Origin: Pseudomonadota bacterium
Lineage (GTDB): Bacteria; Desulfobacterota; Desulfovibrionia; Desulfovibrionales; Desulfovibrionaceae
Reading direction: 5' to 3'
NCBI GenBank assembly: GCA_018816865.1
Contig: JAHIUW010000004.1
Coordinates: 21,508 to 85,507 of the forward strand
Length of the DNA: 64,000 nt
The first letter of the stretch is position 1. Every line of letters starts with the position of its first letter. The position numbers and the translations under genes are program-made. This document shows positions 1-10,533 of this stretch, in pieces. Below the pieces are notes generated by a model that saw only the letters and a list, made by a program, of their open reading frames with translations, did no database searches and had not been told where the DNA came from.

Positions 1-1053
1 AAGCGGATCGAAGAGTTTCTGGACCGGGAGAACAGTGAGCGCTTCAGGACCCATTTGGATATGGACTACGGGCGCTGTAGTGAGGCGCACGAATTGGTCT
101 GGACCCATGCGGACGGACACGTGGTTCCAACCTATGTCTCTCCGGCCCTGATCTTCAGCGCCAACGGCGAACTGGAGGGGGCCACAGTGGCCATTGCCGA
201 CATCTCCAAGCTCAAGGGGCTTGAGGGCCAACTGGTGCAGGCGCAGATGCTGGAGTCGCTGGGGTCCCTGGCTGCGGGCATCGCCCATGAGATCAATACC
301 CCCTGCCAGTATGTGCTCAACAACCTTCAGTTCCTGCAAAAGGCCATGGTCATCATCCTGGGCGTCCTGCGGTTGTACGAGGGCTTGCGCAGCGCAGAGG
401 CGCAGGGCCAGGAGACGCTCCCACTCATTGAGGAACTGGCGCGTGAACTGGAGAGGCAACAGATCGACTACCTGCAGCAGGATGTGATGTCCTCCATTGG
501 CGAGAGTCTGGAAGGCATCGACCGCATCGCCGCCATTGTGCGTTCGGTCAAGCAGTTCGCCAACCCCGGGCCCGAGGAAAAGGTCTCCATCGATTTGAAC
601 GCGCTGGTGCGCAACACCGTGATTGTCTCCACCAATGAGTGGAAATATCTGGCCGACCTGACCATGGAGCTGGATGAGACCCTGCCGCTGGTCCCCTGCG
701 TGGCCGGGCAACTCAATCAGGTGCTTTTGAACCTGATTGTCAACGCGGCCCAGGCCATTGGCGCCAGAGTGGAGACCCAGGACTATCCCAAGGGCGAGAT
801 CAGAATCAGCACGTCTCATGAACCGGGCAGGGTGTTTGTCGAGGTCACGGACAACGGCGGTGGCATTCCGCAAGAGGTACGCGAGCATGTCTTCAGGCCG
901 TTCTTCACGACCAAGGCTCCGGGAAAGGGAACGGGCCAGGGGCTGGCCATTTCGCAGACAGTCATCAGGGAGACCCATCAAGGGGAATTGACCTTTGAAA
1001 CCATGGAAGGTCAGGGCACCACGTTCCGTATCGCCCTGCCCGTGGGTGGTTGA
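1..1053 (+). CDS. PAS-type sensor histidine kinase, 5' end outside window
   Basis: C-terminal part of a two-component sensor kinase. The reading frame is open from base 1, so the true start lies upstream; a TTG at 55 is only an internal codon. The first ~65 residues read as the end of a PAS/PAC module. Next comes an H-box ([11 protein letters not shown]) with the phosphorylatable His, a helical stretch, and a complete ATPase domain with N-box ([12 protein letters not shown]), G1 box (DNGGGIP) and G2 box ([11 protein letters not shown]). The insert between H-box and N-box fits the subfamily of PAS kinases common in Desulfovibrio. No partner regulator is adjacent: the next gene is convergent. 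Signal and target cannot be told from this fragment. Confidence 0.93.
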   Translation, partial: KRIEEFLDRENSERFRTHLDMDYGRCSEAHELVWTHADGHVVPTYVSPALIFSANGELEGATVAIADISKLKGLEGQLVQAQMLESLGSLAAGIAHEINTPCQYVLNNLQFLQKAMVIILGVLRLYEGLRSAEAQGQETLPLIEELARELERQQIDYLQQDVMSSIGESLEGIDRIAAIVRSVKQFANPGPEEKVSIDLNALVRNTVIVSTNEWKYLADLTMELDETLPLVPCVAGQLNQVLLNLIVNAAQAIGARVETQDYPKGEIRISTSHEPGRVFVEVTDNGGGIPQEVREHVFRPFFTTKAPGKGTGQGLAISQTVIRETHQGELTFETMEGQGTTFRIALPVGG

Positions 1054-1086
1054 CGAGGGGCTTGTCCGTGGAATGGGCGCGTTTCC

Positions 1087-2274
1087 TCAGGGAGTGAATC
1101 GGCCCGAGCGTAGCAGTGCGGCGATGGCAGCCCCGAGGAGGAAGCCCACGGCCAGATTCGAGGCCAGGGTGATGCCCAGTACGGTGACGCAGACAAAGAG
1201 ATCCTGGCGTTCTTTCATGTCCAGGATTGCCAGGGCCAACTGGCTGCCCGCAAAGAAGAGCAGCACGCCCAGCACGGACAAGGGAATCAAGCGCACGGCG
1301 TCCAGAATGGTGTCGCCCAGTAGGAGCGCCGTGGCGACGAACAACCCGCCGATGAAGAGATTAGAACCCGCTGTGCGTGCCCCAAAGCGGTAGTGCGCCG
1401 CCAGTCCGCCCGCGCCATGGCACATCGGGATTCCTCCAAGCAGAAAGCTCCCCACGTTGGCCAACCCCATGGAAATGCACAGGGCCTTGCCCGTGGTGCG
1501 CCGGGCGTCCTGGCCGAAGTATTGCTTGGCGAGGTCGGCGTTGGCGATGACGGCGTTGCCCAGGGTCATGGGCAGCTGGGGCAGGGTCAAAGCCACGAAG
1601 GCGGCTGTGAGGACATCCAGGGAAGGCATGCCCTCGGGCATCAGGCGGGGCAGCTGGGGGGCCAGGGCGATGCTGTTTGTCTGTGCGCCGAGGACCAAGC
1701 CGGCCAGGATGCCGAAGGCGACCACGACCAGTCCGGCGGGAAAGCGCTTGCTGTTCAGCAGGGCCAGGGTCAGGGCCAGGGCCGCGGCCCCGAGCAGCCA
1801 GTTGATGGGCAGCGGCCCCAGATGGTTGATGGCAAGAAAAGGCTCGGCGCTTTGCTCAAGCAGTTGCAGGGGGGCCTTGCCCAGCACGAAGCGCACACTC
1901 TGCGCCATGAGCAGGGTTCCCGTGGAAAGCTGGATGCCCCGGATTACGGGCTTGGGGATCAGGCGCATGATGCGCTCCATGGAGCCGGACAGGCCGATCA
2001 GCAGCAGCACCAGCCCGATGCTCAGGCTCGCCGCGTGGATTTCTGAAGCGGCCAGCCCCATGGTGATGGCGTAGGAGCCAATGACCTTCATGGGTTGCAC
2101 CGGGGTGGTGATCCCGAAATAGATGCCCGAGACGAGGTAGAACAGGCCCACCGCAAGGAAGACACCCTGGGGTGAGATTTTATTGATCATGATCATGCCC
2201 ACGGCGATGGGCAGGATGACGCCCAAGTCGCCAAGGGATCCGGCAATCTCAAGCTTGTTGAAACGATACGTCAT
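1087..2274 (-). CDS. MOT1-like sulfate/molybdate transporter
   Basis: Polytopic inner-membrane protein of 395 residues matching the MOT1-type branch of the sulfate/molybdate permeases. It has the N-terminal GSLGDLGVILP segment, the TTPVQPMKVIGSYA segment and about ten hydrophobic helices. Family members carry molybdate or sulfate; substrate choice cannot be read from the sequence, but molybdate would suit an organism rich in Mo/W enzymes. The ATG at 2274 is chosen because GGAG lies seven bases upstream. A longer frame from 2316 would put an unlikely His/Arg-rich tail in front. The gene stands alone, convergent with the kinase and about 280 bp downstream of the HD-type regulator. An imperfect inverted repeat lies 30-58 bases upstream of the start. 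Confidence 0.8.
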   Translation of the reverse strand: MTYRFNKLEIAGSLGDLGVILPIAVGMIMINKISPQGVFLAVGLFYLVSGIYFGITTPVQPMKVIGSYAITMGLAASEIHAASLSIGLVLLLIGLSGSMERIMRLIPKPVIRGIQLSTGTLLMAQSVRFVLGKAPLQLLEQSAEPFLAINHLGPLPINWLLGAAALALTLALLNSKRFPAGLVVVAFGILAGLVLGAQTNSIALAPQLPRLMPEGMPSLDVLTAAFVALTLPQLPMTLGNAVIANADLAKQYFGQDARRTTGKALCISMGLANVGSFLLGGIPMCHGAGGLAAHYRFGARTAGSNLFIGGLFVATALLLGDTILDAVRLIPLSVLGVLLFFAGSQLALAILDMKERQDLFVCVTVLGITLASNLAVGFLLGAAIAALLRSGRFTP

Positions 2275-2304
2275 GATGCCGCTCCGGTGGTGTACGTGCC
2301 GGGG

Positions 2305-2332
2305 ACACATCACCATGAAGTGGTGAATGTGT
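2305..2332. repeat. Imperfect inverted repeat upstream of MOT1-like gene
   Basis: ACACATCACCA and TGGTGAATGTGT face each other across five bases; one T is missing from the left arm. The repeat ends about 30 bases before the transporter start codon and could be an operator or a leader hairpin. It does not look like the classical ModE site. The rest of 2275-2555 shows no convincing gene. Confidence 0.35.
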
Positions 2333-2555
2333 AGTCTGTTGTCAATGGCTGCTCAGGGCTGATCATCGCCCCTGACCAGCCGCGAGGGTGGTCTGCGGTG
2401 CCGGGCGGTCTGCCATGTCGGATCAGGTTCTGCTGCTGGGGGACAGGGGGCTTGCTCCGTCACCCGCCATTGGGAGGGACGAGGGACAGACTCCGTTCGT
2501 TGGCCATTCCCTGCAGGTCGTGGGCAGGATCGCTGCCAAAGTCGAGAATGATTAT

Positions 2556-3701
2556 TCACGAACAGGCCGCAGCGCCCTTTTGACTCTTGTCGGCCAGGAC
2601 ACGGATGGGCTCGTTCACCCCCAGGGCGACGTAGAAGGCCTGCAGGCGGATGAGCGAGGCCTTGCTGACGCCTTGGCCGCGCAGCATGAGTTTGGTGCCT
2701 TCCCGATTGATCATGTCTTCGGCCATGACCATGCCTTCCTCAAGCTCGCTGATGCAGATTTCACGGACGGCCGAGGGCTCGGGGGCAGCGGGTGCTGCCG
2801 CACTCTCCAGGTGCAGCATGGCGTCCACGGCTTTGGTGTCGTAGACTTTGTCCTTGGTGCGCATGAGTTTCAGGATGGCCGGAGCCTTGGCTCCCTTCTG
2901 GAGCATGCGGTCCAGATCCAGCGCGATCTTGATGATGCGCGACCCCTGGGATTGTTTCTCATGCAGTGGCGCGAGCTGGTGACGGATTATTTCGGCCACG
3001 GGGGCCATCTGCTCGATGTTGGTCAGCAGGTTGGCGGCGATGCGCGGATGCATGCTGAAGATCTGCTGTTCCTCCGGGGTCAGGTTTTCACCCCGGTCGA
3101 TCTTCTTGATGATTTCCCCGGGCAGGGCGACGCAGCCGATGTGTGACAGCGTCACTGCGAGGTCCAGTTGCCACAGCGGTTTGACACCCATGGCCTTGCC
3201 CGTGTCCATGACCCGGGAGCGGATACGCTTGGAGAGGCCCATGGCCTCGGGGTTGACCAAGTCCAGGATGTCCACCAGGGCCTTGACGCTGCCGATCAGG
3301 CTGTTTCGTGAGGCTTGGCGTTCCTTGGCCTTCTGGGCGTGACGGCGCACCGCCGAGGCCAGGGCCTTGAGCAGGTCCGGCGGTGTGCAGGGCTTCTTGA
3401 TGTAGAGGAAGGCATGGGCCACGTTCAGGGCGTTCACGGCATCGCTGAACTTGTCCTTGGTCGTGAGGATGATGCGCACCGTTTCGGGGGCATCGCGCCG
3501 GGCTTCGGCCAGGAACGCGATGCCGTTCTCTCCGTTCAGGCCCAGTTCGCTGACGATGATGGCGACTTCTCCCTTGCCCTTCAAGCGCAGAGCGGCCTCC
3601 TTGTAGGAGGTCGCCAATTGCAGGTCGAACTTCTCGTGCGCGATCTGGGGCAGACTCGCCAGGATGGCGTCGTTTTTATCGACAAACAGGATGGTGGTCA
3701 T
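2556..3701 (-). CDS. Degenerate RpfG-like regulator (pseudo-receiver plus HD-type domain)
   Basis: Cytoplasmic signalling protein of 381 residues. Residues 1-120 form a receiver fold with the conserved Lys near the end (YIKKP, K102/K103), but the phosphoacceptor position is Glu52 (VSELGLNG) instead of Asp. Residues ~140-270 align with HD-GYP domains: the segment that is normally LHDIGKIGIP reads LSHIGCVALP, and the HHERWDGSGYP region is replaced by RHQLAPLHEKQ. Metal-binding His/Asp and the GYP motif are therefore lost, so c-di-GMP hydrolysis is unlikely. About 110 more residues follow, ending in a beta-rich segment. The likely role is as a non-enzymatic adaptor or sensor; its target is unknown. 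It lies 32 bp downstream of fapA on the same strand and may be cotranscribed. Confidence 0.78.
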   Translation of the reverse strand: MTTILFVDKNDAILASLPQIAHEKFDLQLATSYKEAALRLKGKGEVAIIVSELGLNGENGIAFLAEARRDAPETVRIILTTKDKFSDAVNALNVAHAFLYIKKPCTPPDLLKALASAVRRHAQKAKERQASRNSLIGSVKALVDILDLVNPEAMGLSKRIRSRVMDTGKAMGVKPLWQLDLAVTLSHIGCVALPGEIIKKIDRGENLTPEEQQIFSMHPRIAANLLTNIEQMAPVAEIIRHQLAPLHEKQSQGSRIIKIALDLDRMLQKGAKAPAILKLMRTKDKVYDTKAVDAMLHLESAAAPAAPEPSAVREICISELEEGMVMAEDMINREGTKLMLRGQGVSKASLIRLQAFYVALGVNEPIRVLADKSQKGAAACS

Positions 3702-3733
3702 CAGCTTCTGCGCTCTCCTGTGGCTGGCCCGAC

Positions 3734-5368
3734 TTAATCAATTTCGATCTGACGATCGTGCTGGTTCCAGTGGAACCTTGGGGCTTCCATGTCCTCGGTC
3801 AATTGGAACGGCTTGCCGCCGAAGATGACCTCCGTTCCGTTGAAGGCGATTTGCTCGGCCTTGATCTGCCTTTCGGCCAAAAGTTCTTCCAGGGCTTTGC
3901 GCTCGGCGGCGATGGATTCGTCGAGGATGCGGATGTCGGCCTGGATCTTGCCCCGGACCTTGACCAGCTCGGCCAGGATGCGTCGATCCTCTTCCGGGGC
4001 GGTCATCAGCATGGTTAAGGCGTCTTCCGCTCCGATGGCCTTGTCCAGCTTGCCGAGTTCATCGGTCAACTGGTTGCGGGCGGCGGTCAACTGGTCCTGC
4101 TTGGGTGACGGCAGGCGAATCTCGACGATGGTTCTTGAACGGGACTCGTTGCCGATGATCTTGGCAATGATGTCGCTGCCGCTGACAACGTGTCCGCCGC
4201 TGATGATCCCTTTTCCTCCCACAGCGAGGATTCTGCCACCGGCGATGATGTCGCAGTGGGAGATTTCCAGTTTTGCCGTGACGTCGCCCCCGGCCCTGAT
4301 GGTGGCGTTCTGGAAGAATTTGGCCGTGACATTGCCCTCGGCCTGGATGATGTTTTTGCTGCTCATGATGATGCCGCCGGCAACGACCAAGCCTCCGGCA
4401 GTCACGTCGGCCTCCTCGATCAGACCATCCACGATGACGTCGCCCGAGGCCACGACCTTGAAACCGCTCTTGATGGCCCCATGGATGTGCACGGAACCGT
4501 GCTCGGCATGGATGTTGCCGGATTCGTAGTCCACGTCCCCCGGGATTTTTAGAAGCTCAGAGACTTCCAGGACGGCGTTCACGAAATGGGCGACACCTGC
4601 ACGCGCCGCCTTGAAGGTCGTGGTGCCGTCGGCGTCGTTGTGGGTGCTGGCCACTCCCTGACCTGCCTTGACGTGGGCCGGCTTGGGCACGGGCGCGGGG
4701 ATGACGGCGCCGAAGATGTCGTGCCCCGGAGTGCCGGGGATGGGAGGGTGGAGGACGCCCAACTCATCCCCTTCGACCACGAAATGGATGCCTCCACGTT
4801 CGCGAAAGTCGATGCTGCCATCCTCCCGCAGGGAGCCGGCGGCCTGTTTTGGTTCAAAGGTCAGTTTCAGCCGTCCGTCCTGACCAGGTTCAGGCAGCAG
4901 GCCCCGCGCCATGACTGCGGGGGCATTCTGCTTGCTTTCAAGGGCCCGGGCCATGGCCGCATTCAGGGCGTCGAAGTCCAGCTCAAGATCCTTGGCAGCG
5001 GGCGGGATGGTGGCCAGGAGGCGTCCGGAAGAGATGTCTTCACCGTTGAAGTCCACGGGGTGGACATCCACGGTGAGCAGTGTCTTGTCGCTGGACAGTT
5101 CCCAGGAGGGAATGACCTTGATACCCTGGTTGGTGAAGCGGACCGTGCCGAAGACCGTGGACGTCAGGGACCGCGTTTCCGGGTCAAACTCGCAGCCCGG
5201 AGACTCGTCGTCCAGGGGCGGGTAGGGCAGTTCCGAACTCGCAAGGATTTTTTCGACCTCCCGCTGGGTGGGTATGATTCCAAAGCGGGTACCGATGGGT
5301 ACCGGCCTTGCCAGTTTGCCATCGGTCTTGAGGATTTTCTTGAGGGCGGGGTAGTCCTGATGCTCCAT
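3734..5368 (-). CDS. FapA/DUF342 family protein
   Basis: Protein of 544 residues of the FapA (DUF342) family, named for a flagellar-assembly role in Vibrio. An N-terminal FapA domain occupies roughly residues 60-250. It is followed by a right-handed beta-helix of repeated short strands (for example ASGDVIVDGLIEEADVTAGG and AEGNVTAKFFQNATIRAGGD, residues ~290-410) related to polymer-forming bactofilin/MinC-C folds. A coiled coil of about 80 residues (QDQLTAARNQL onward) and a short C-terminal strand region complete it. That order is typical of the family. The ATG at 5368 follows a divergent promoter region shared with the gene at 5551. A cytoplasmic scaffold role linked to motility or the envelope is inferred; no flagellar genes are nearby. 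Confidence 0.85.
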   Translation of the reverse strand: MEHQDYPALKKILKTDGKLARPVPIGTRFGIIPTQREVEKILASSELPYPPLDDESPGCEFDPETRSLTSTVFGTVRFTNQGIKVIPSWELSSDKTLLTVDVHPVDFNGEDISSGRLLATIPPAAKDLELDFDALNAAMARALESKQNAPAVMARGLLPEPGQDGRLKLTFEPKQAAGSLREDGSIDFRERGGIHFVVEGDELGVLHPPIPGTPGHDIFGAVIPAPVPKPAHVKAGQGVASTHNDADGTTTFKAARAGVAHFVNAVLEVSELLKIPGDVDYESGNIHAEHGSVHIHGAIKSGFKVVASGDVIVDGLIEEADVTAGGLVVAGGIIMSSKNIIQAEGNVTAKFFQNATIRAGGDVTAKLEISHCDIIAGGRILAVGGKGIISGGHVVSGSDIIAKIIGNESRSRTIVEIRLPSPKQDQLTAARNQLTDELGKLDKAIGAEDALTMLMTAPEEDRRILAELVKVRGKIQADIRILDESIAAERKALEELLAERQIKAEQIAFNGTEVIFGGKPFQLTEDMEAPRFHWNQHDRQIEID

Positions 5369-5550
5369 GGTCCGTCCGTGAGCCCTGAGGTGCTGCTGAG
5401 TTTCGAAAATAGTTAAATCAAATGGGTCTGTTTCAATTGTCAGCCTAACATATGTGCGTGATCATAGGCAATCATGGTGAGTGACTCGCGACCATGGTTT
5501 TTATGCTGCCGAAGATGGACCGGACGTTGAACCGGGGAGAGGGAGAAAGG

Positions 5551-6444
5551 ATGTCTGATGCACGGTTCGAAAAGCTCGCCAGGGCCCTGACGCTGGGGCT
5601 GGGGGCGATGTCCCCCGTGGACGGCGAGGTCTTGCGATTTGCCGAGGATGCCTTGGGTCTTGCCGATTCCTGGCAGTGGAACACGGTGTTCAATGATCCG
5701 GGCGACCCCCACCGCGAGATGTTGGTCGAGTTGCTGCTGTTTCCGGATTCCGGGATGATGCAGACCTTGGAATCGCTGTTGGTCGGGGAGCACGGCACGG
5801 ATGCCGAGGCCGCTGCCTTGACGGATGCCCTGATCGGGAAGCCGGCCTGTTTTCTGCTGCCCCAAGGGGAGGCGTTGCGCTTTTTGCTGAGTGCTGCCGA
5901 TGCGCGATTGTTGGTCCGCAGGCTGCGCCTGACCCGCAGCACCCCTGTTCATGTCCAGGCTGCCCTGGAAGGTCTGTCTGAAGAGGTGATTCTTGTGGCG
6001 CGTCTGCGGCTGCGTCGGGCCAGGTTCACCTGGAACGCCCGTGCGGGGCATTTCATGCGAGCCTTGATCGCCAGCCTGGGGCTGCATCCGATCTTTCCGG
6101 AGTTGCTGGACTACTCCTGCCTGTTTCTTGAGGCCGAAGACGAGGGTGACGATTTGGCCGCCGCCATGGTCAGGCGTCGACAGGAAGCCGAGCTGCATCT
6201 GAAGAACCACCAAGCCTTCCAGGAACGATTGGCGAAGAGTAATTTCGAGACCATGCACCTGGCCGGGGATCAGGCCCCGCATGTCGAGCCCACGGCGCTT
6301 GTGCGCGAGATTCGGGCCTTGGACATGATCTGTCCGGCGGTGTTCGGACGACCTGCTGTTTCTGGCCGGATGGACCGGAACCTGGGGCAATTCGCCGGTG
6401 CGCAGGGTGTACGGGACCTGTTGCGCCTCTTGGATGACGATTGA
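5551..6444 (+). CDS. Hypothetical protein, function unknown
   Basis: A 297-residue protein that I do not recognise. The ATG at 5551 is preceded by a purine-rich ribosome-binding region (GGGAGAAAGG); a frame extending to 5494 has no such signal. The protein is mostly alpha-helical by composition, rich in Leu, Ala, Arg and Glu, with no signal peptide, membrane helix or cysteine cluster. Charged Arg-rich helices lie in the middle (LRLRRARFTWNARAG). The gene is transcribed divergently from fapA and followed by a 190-bp gap before typA. A weak hairpin with TGATC/GATCA ends overlaps its stop codon near 6442-6466 and could contribute to termination. Base composition is like that of its neighbours, so recent transfer is not suggested. 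Confidence 0.6.
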   Translation: MSDARFEKLARALTLGLGAMSPVDGEVLRFAEDALGLADSWQWNTVFNDPGDPHREMLVELLLFPDSGMMQTLESLLVGEHGTDAEAAALTDALIGKPACFLLPQGEALRFLLSAADARLLVRRLRLTRSTPVHVQAALEGLSEEVILVARLRLRRARFTWNARAGHFMRALIASLGLHPIFPELLDYSCLFLEAEDEGDDLAAAMVRRRQEAELHLKNHQAFQERLAKSNFETMHLAGDQAPHVEPTALVREIRALDMICPAVFGRPAVSGRMDRNLGQFAGAQGVRDLLRLLDDD

Positions 6445-6636
6445 TCCTGCTGTTGCAGAACGATCAGACCAGAAGATGCCCTTGGCGCAGTGATTCCGGA
6501 ATCAACTCTGCTCTCGACGGTGGAGATCGTATTGGGCTGTCATGAAAATGCTGTAAGACTTTCTATTGCCATCCCCCTCGTGGTAGGATACCTAGGGCCT
6601 CCCATCCCGGGGTCTCCCATACTATAAGGAATTGAC

Positions 6637-8481
<1,845 letters not shown>

Positions 8482-8643
8482 GAGCCTCTTTGGGGCCCTG
8501 ACCATCTCCTTTTGTTTTTTGTCATAGTATTCTACACCCCTGCGTGGAGACTGACTCGCCTGCGTCCCTTTGGGAACCCAGGTGGGCACCATGTCCCCGG
8601 GCAGGGGTGTTGTTTTATTTCCAGAGAGAAGAGTGAACCCACA

Positions 8644-9528
8644 ATGAAGACCCGTGATCTTGTATTGGCCCTGATTGTGGCCGTGGTTTGGGGGTTCACC
8701 TTCGTGGTCATCGAGGTGGGGCTGACAAGCTTTCCTCCGCTGTTGTTTTCGGCCCTGCGGTTCTTCGCAGCGGCCTTTCCGGCGGTCTTCTTCGTGCGCC
8801 GGGGCAATGTTCCTTGGAATGTGATTTTTTCCGTGGGCCTGATTTTTGGGGCAGCTTATTTTGGTTTGCTGTTCGTGGGCATGAAGCTGGGGGTTCCGGC
8901 GGGATTGGCTTCACTGCTTGTGCAGATTCAAGCGGCGTTCACGGCCATTCTGGCTGCGGTCATATTGAAGGACCCGCCTGTTGCGGCCCAAAAGCTCGGC
9001 ATGGGTATTGCCTTTGTCGGTATCGGCCTCATCGCCTGGGAATTTGTGGGCGAATCCTCCGGACTGGGGTTGACCATGGTTCTGGCCTCGGCCTTTGTCT
9101 GGTCCCTGTCCAACATCATCCTGAAGCGTGCCGGGAGCATCGACATGTTCCGGTTGATGATCTGGATGAGCCTGGTGCCCATCCTGCCGCTGCTGGGCCT
9201 GTCCGCCCTGACAGAAAGCGGACAGCTTGAGGCTCTGGCCTCGCTGGACCTGCGGGGCATCGGGGCAGTGCTCTATGTGGGTTATTGCGCCACGGTGTTC
9301 GGGTTCGGAGTCTGGGGCGACCTCTTCAAGCGCTATCCACCCAACGTGGTGGCTCCGTTCTCCCTGCTGGTCCCGGTCTTTGGCATGACCTTTTCCTGGT
9401 TGCTGCTGGGCGAGGAATTCACCCTGCTCAAGCTGGGGGCCTCGGCCCTGGTGTTTGTGGGCCTGGCCACCAACGTCCTGGGGCGGATGCGCTATGATGC
9501 GGTGTGCGCACGTCGTCGGATCCTGTGA
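8644..9528 (+). CDS. EamA family transporter (drug/metabolite exporter)
   Basis: Inner-membrane protein of 294 residues with ten predicted helices in two tandem EamA repeats. The first repeat starts at residue ~5 (VVWGFTFVVIEVGL) and the second at ~145. Family members export amino acids such as cysteine/O-acetylserine, or other small metabolites; the sequence most resembles the EamA O-acetylserine/cysteine exporter branch, which is a tentative assignment. The start is placed at ATG 8644, where the conserved first helix begins and AGAGAAGAG lies upstream. The longer frame from 8512 would add 44 residues without family support. A G4/T7/C4-type sequence after the stop (9530-9550) is a possible weak terminator. 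Confidence 0.85.
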   Translation: MKTRDLVLALIVAVVWGFTFVVIEVGLTSFPPLLFSALRFFAAAFPAVFFVRRGNVPWNVIFSVGLIFGAAYFGLLFVGMKLGVPAGLASLLVQIQAAFTAILAAVILKDPPVAAQKLGMGIAFVGIGLIAWEFVGESSGLGLTMVLASAFVWSLSNIILKRAGSIDMFRLMIWMSLVPILPLLGLSALTESGQLEALASLDLRGIGAVLYVGYCATVFGFGVWGDLFKRYPPNVVAPFSLLVPVFGMTFSWLLLGEEFTLLKLGASALVFVGLATNVLGRMRYDAVCARRRIL

Positions 9529-9616
9529 CGGGGTTTTTTTCTCTGCCCCCTTGTCCATTTTGAACAATCGATAGATTCCTGTTGTACCCTGTACGAAGCC
9601 GGTGTATTTGGGCTTC

Positions 9617-10222
9617 ATGTACAGAAATATTTCGCCCGAACAGGCTCTCGAACGGCTTCACAAGGGCAATCAGCGCTGGCTTTCCGGCAAACTTGAACAC
9701 CCCAATCACGATGAGGAGCGCCGCCGCGCCACGGCTAGGGAAGGCCAGAAGCCTTTTGCCACCGTGCTGACCTGTTCCGACTCCAGGGTCGCTCCGGTGG
9801 TGCAATTCGACGTGGGCATCGGCGATATCTTCCAGGTGCGCGTGGCGGGCAACGTCTGTGGTCCGGATGTCTTGGGATCCATCGCCTTTGCGGTCCATGA
9901 ACTGGGCACACCGGTGGTGCTCGTCCTGGGACATACGGGCTGTGGGGCCATTCAGGCCGCACTGGGCGGCAATCTGCCCGAGGGCGCGATCCCCCCGCTG
10001 GTGGAGAAGCTGAAGTCCGTGGTGGAACAGGCCAGGCGCGAATGCCCCCATTGTGGGCCGTTCACCTTGGGCAACCACGCCGCAGCCATCAATGTGCGGA
10101 GCGTCTGCCGCGAAATCCTGGACGACAGTCCTGTGGTGCGCCGGGCCGTGGATGAGGGCCACACCGTGGTGGTGGGGGCGATGTACGATCTGGACAGCGG
10201 CGAGGTGAGCTGGCTGGACTAA
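9617..10222 (+). CDS. Beta-class carbonic anhydrase
   Basis: Enzyme of 201 residues interconverting CO2 and bicarbonate. All beta-class signatures are visible. The zinc ligands are Cys53 in CSDSR, His106 and Cys109 in HTGCGA; the catalytic dyad is Asp55/Arg57. The gene may start at the ATG at 9617 (chosen, since helix one begins there) or at a GTG at 9602; neither has a strong ribosome-binding site. No signal peptide is seen, so it is probably cytoplasmic, supplying bicarbonate for carboxylations. It is monocistronic, ending in a strong terminator at 10256. Confidence 0.93.
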   Translation: MYRNISPEQALERLHKGNQRWLSGKLEHPNHDEERRRATAREGQKPFATVLTCSDSRVAPVVQFDVGIGDIFQVRVAGNVCGPDVLGSIAFAVHELGTPVVLVLGHTGCGAIQAALGGNLPEGAIPPLVEKLKSVVEQARRECPHCGPFTLGNHAAAINVRSVCREILDDSPVVRRAVDEGHTVVVGAMYDLDSGEVSWLD

Positions 10223-10255
10223 CGGATCAACCCTTTCCCCGTGAAAACCCGCTTG

Positions 10256-10292
10256 CAGGCCGTTCCTAAGGAGCGGCCTGAGCTTTTTTTTC
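10256..10292 (+). terminator. Rho-independent terminator of carbonic anhydrase gene
   Basis: An 11-bp stem (CAGGCCGTTCC / GGAGCGGCCTG, one G-T pair) with a TAA loop is followed by AGC and a run of eight T. The remainder of 10293-10533 shows no gene; it must hold the promoter of the EAL-HDOD gene but no clear -35/-10 pair is visible. Confidence 0.88.
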
Positions 10293-10533
10293 CGGGACGG
10301 TTAGGGTGCTGCTCCTCTCTCCCCGGATGTGAGTAAACCTGCCTGTTCTTCTCTGCGTCTCGGCGTTGGGCCGAATTCATCCGCTTCTTTGACCTTTCCC
10401 CCCCTGGCACCAGATTCATCCTGCCGCCCCATCCAGATCAACACGGGCTGTTGAGGGCACCTCGCTGTAGACAGTTCGCATTGACGAAATCTCGCCCGTG
10501 GGGGTATTGTGATGGCTAATCAGGAGTGTCTTC

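Noticed and set aside
2556..3701. Active c-di-GMP phosphodiesterase
   Set aside because: The HD pair and the GYP motif are substituted, so only a degenerate domain can be claimed.
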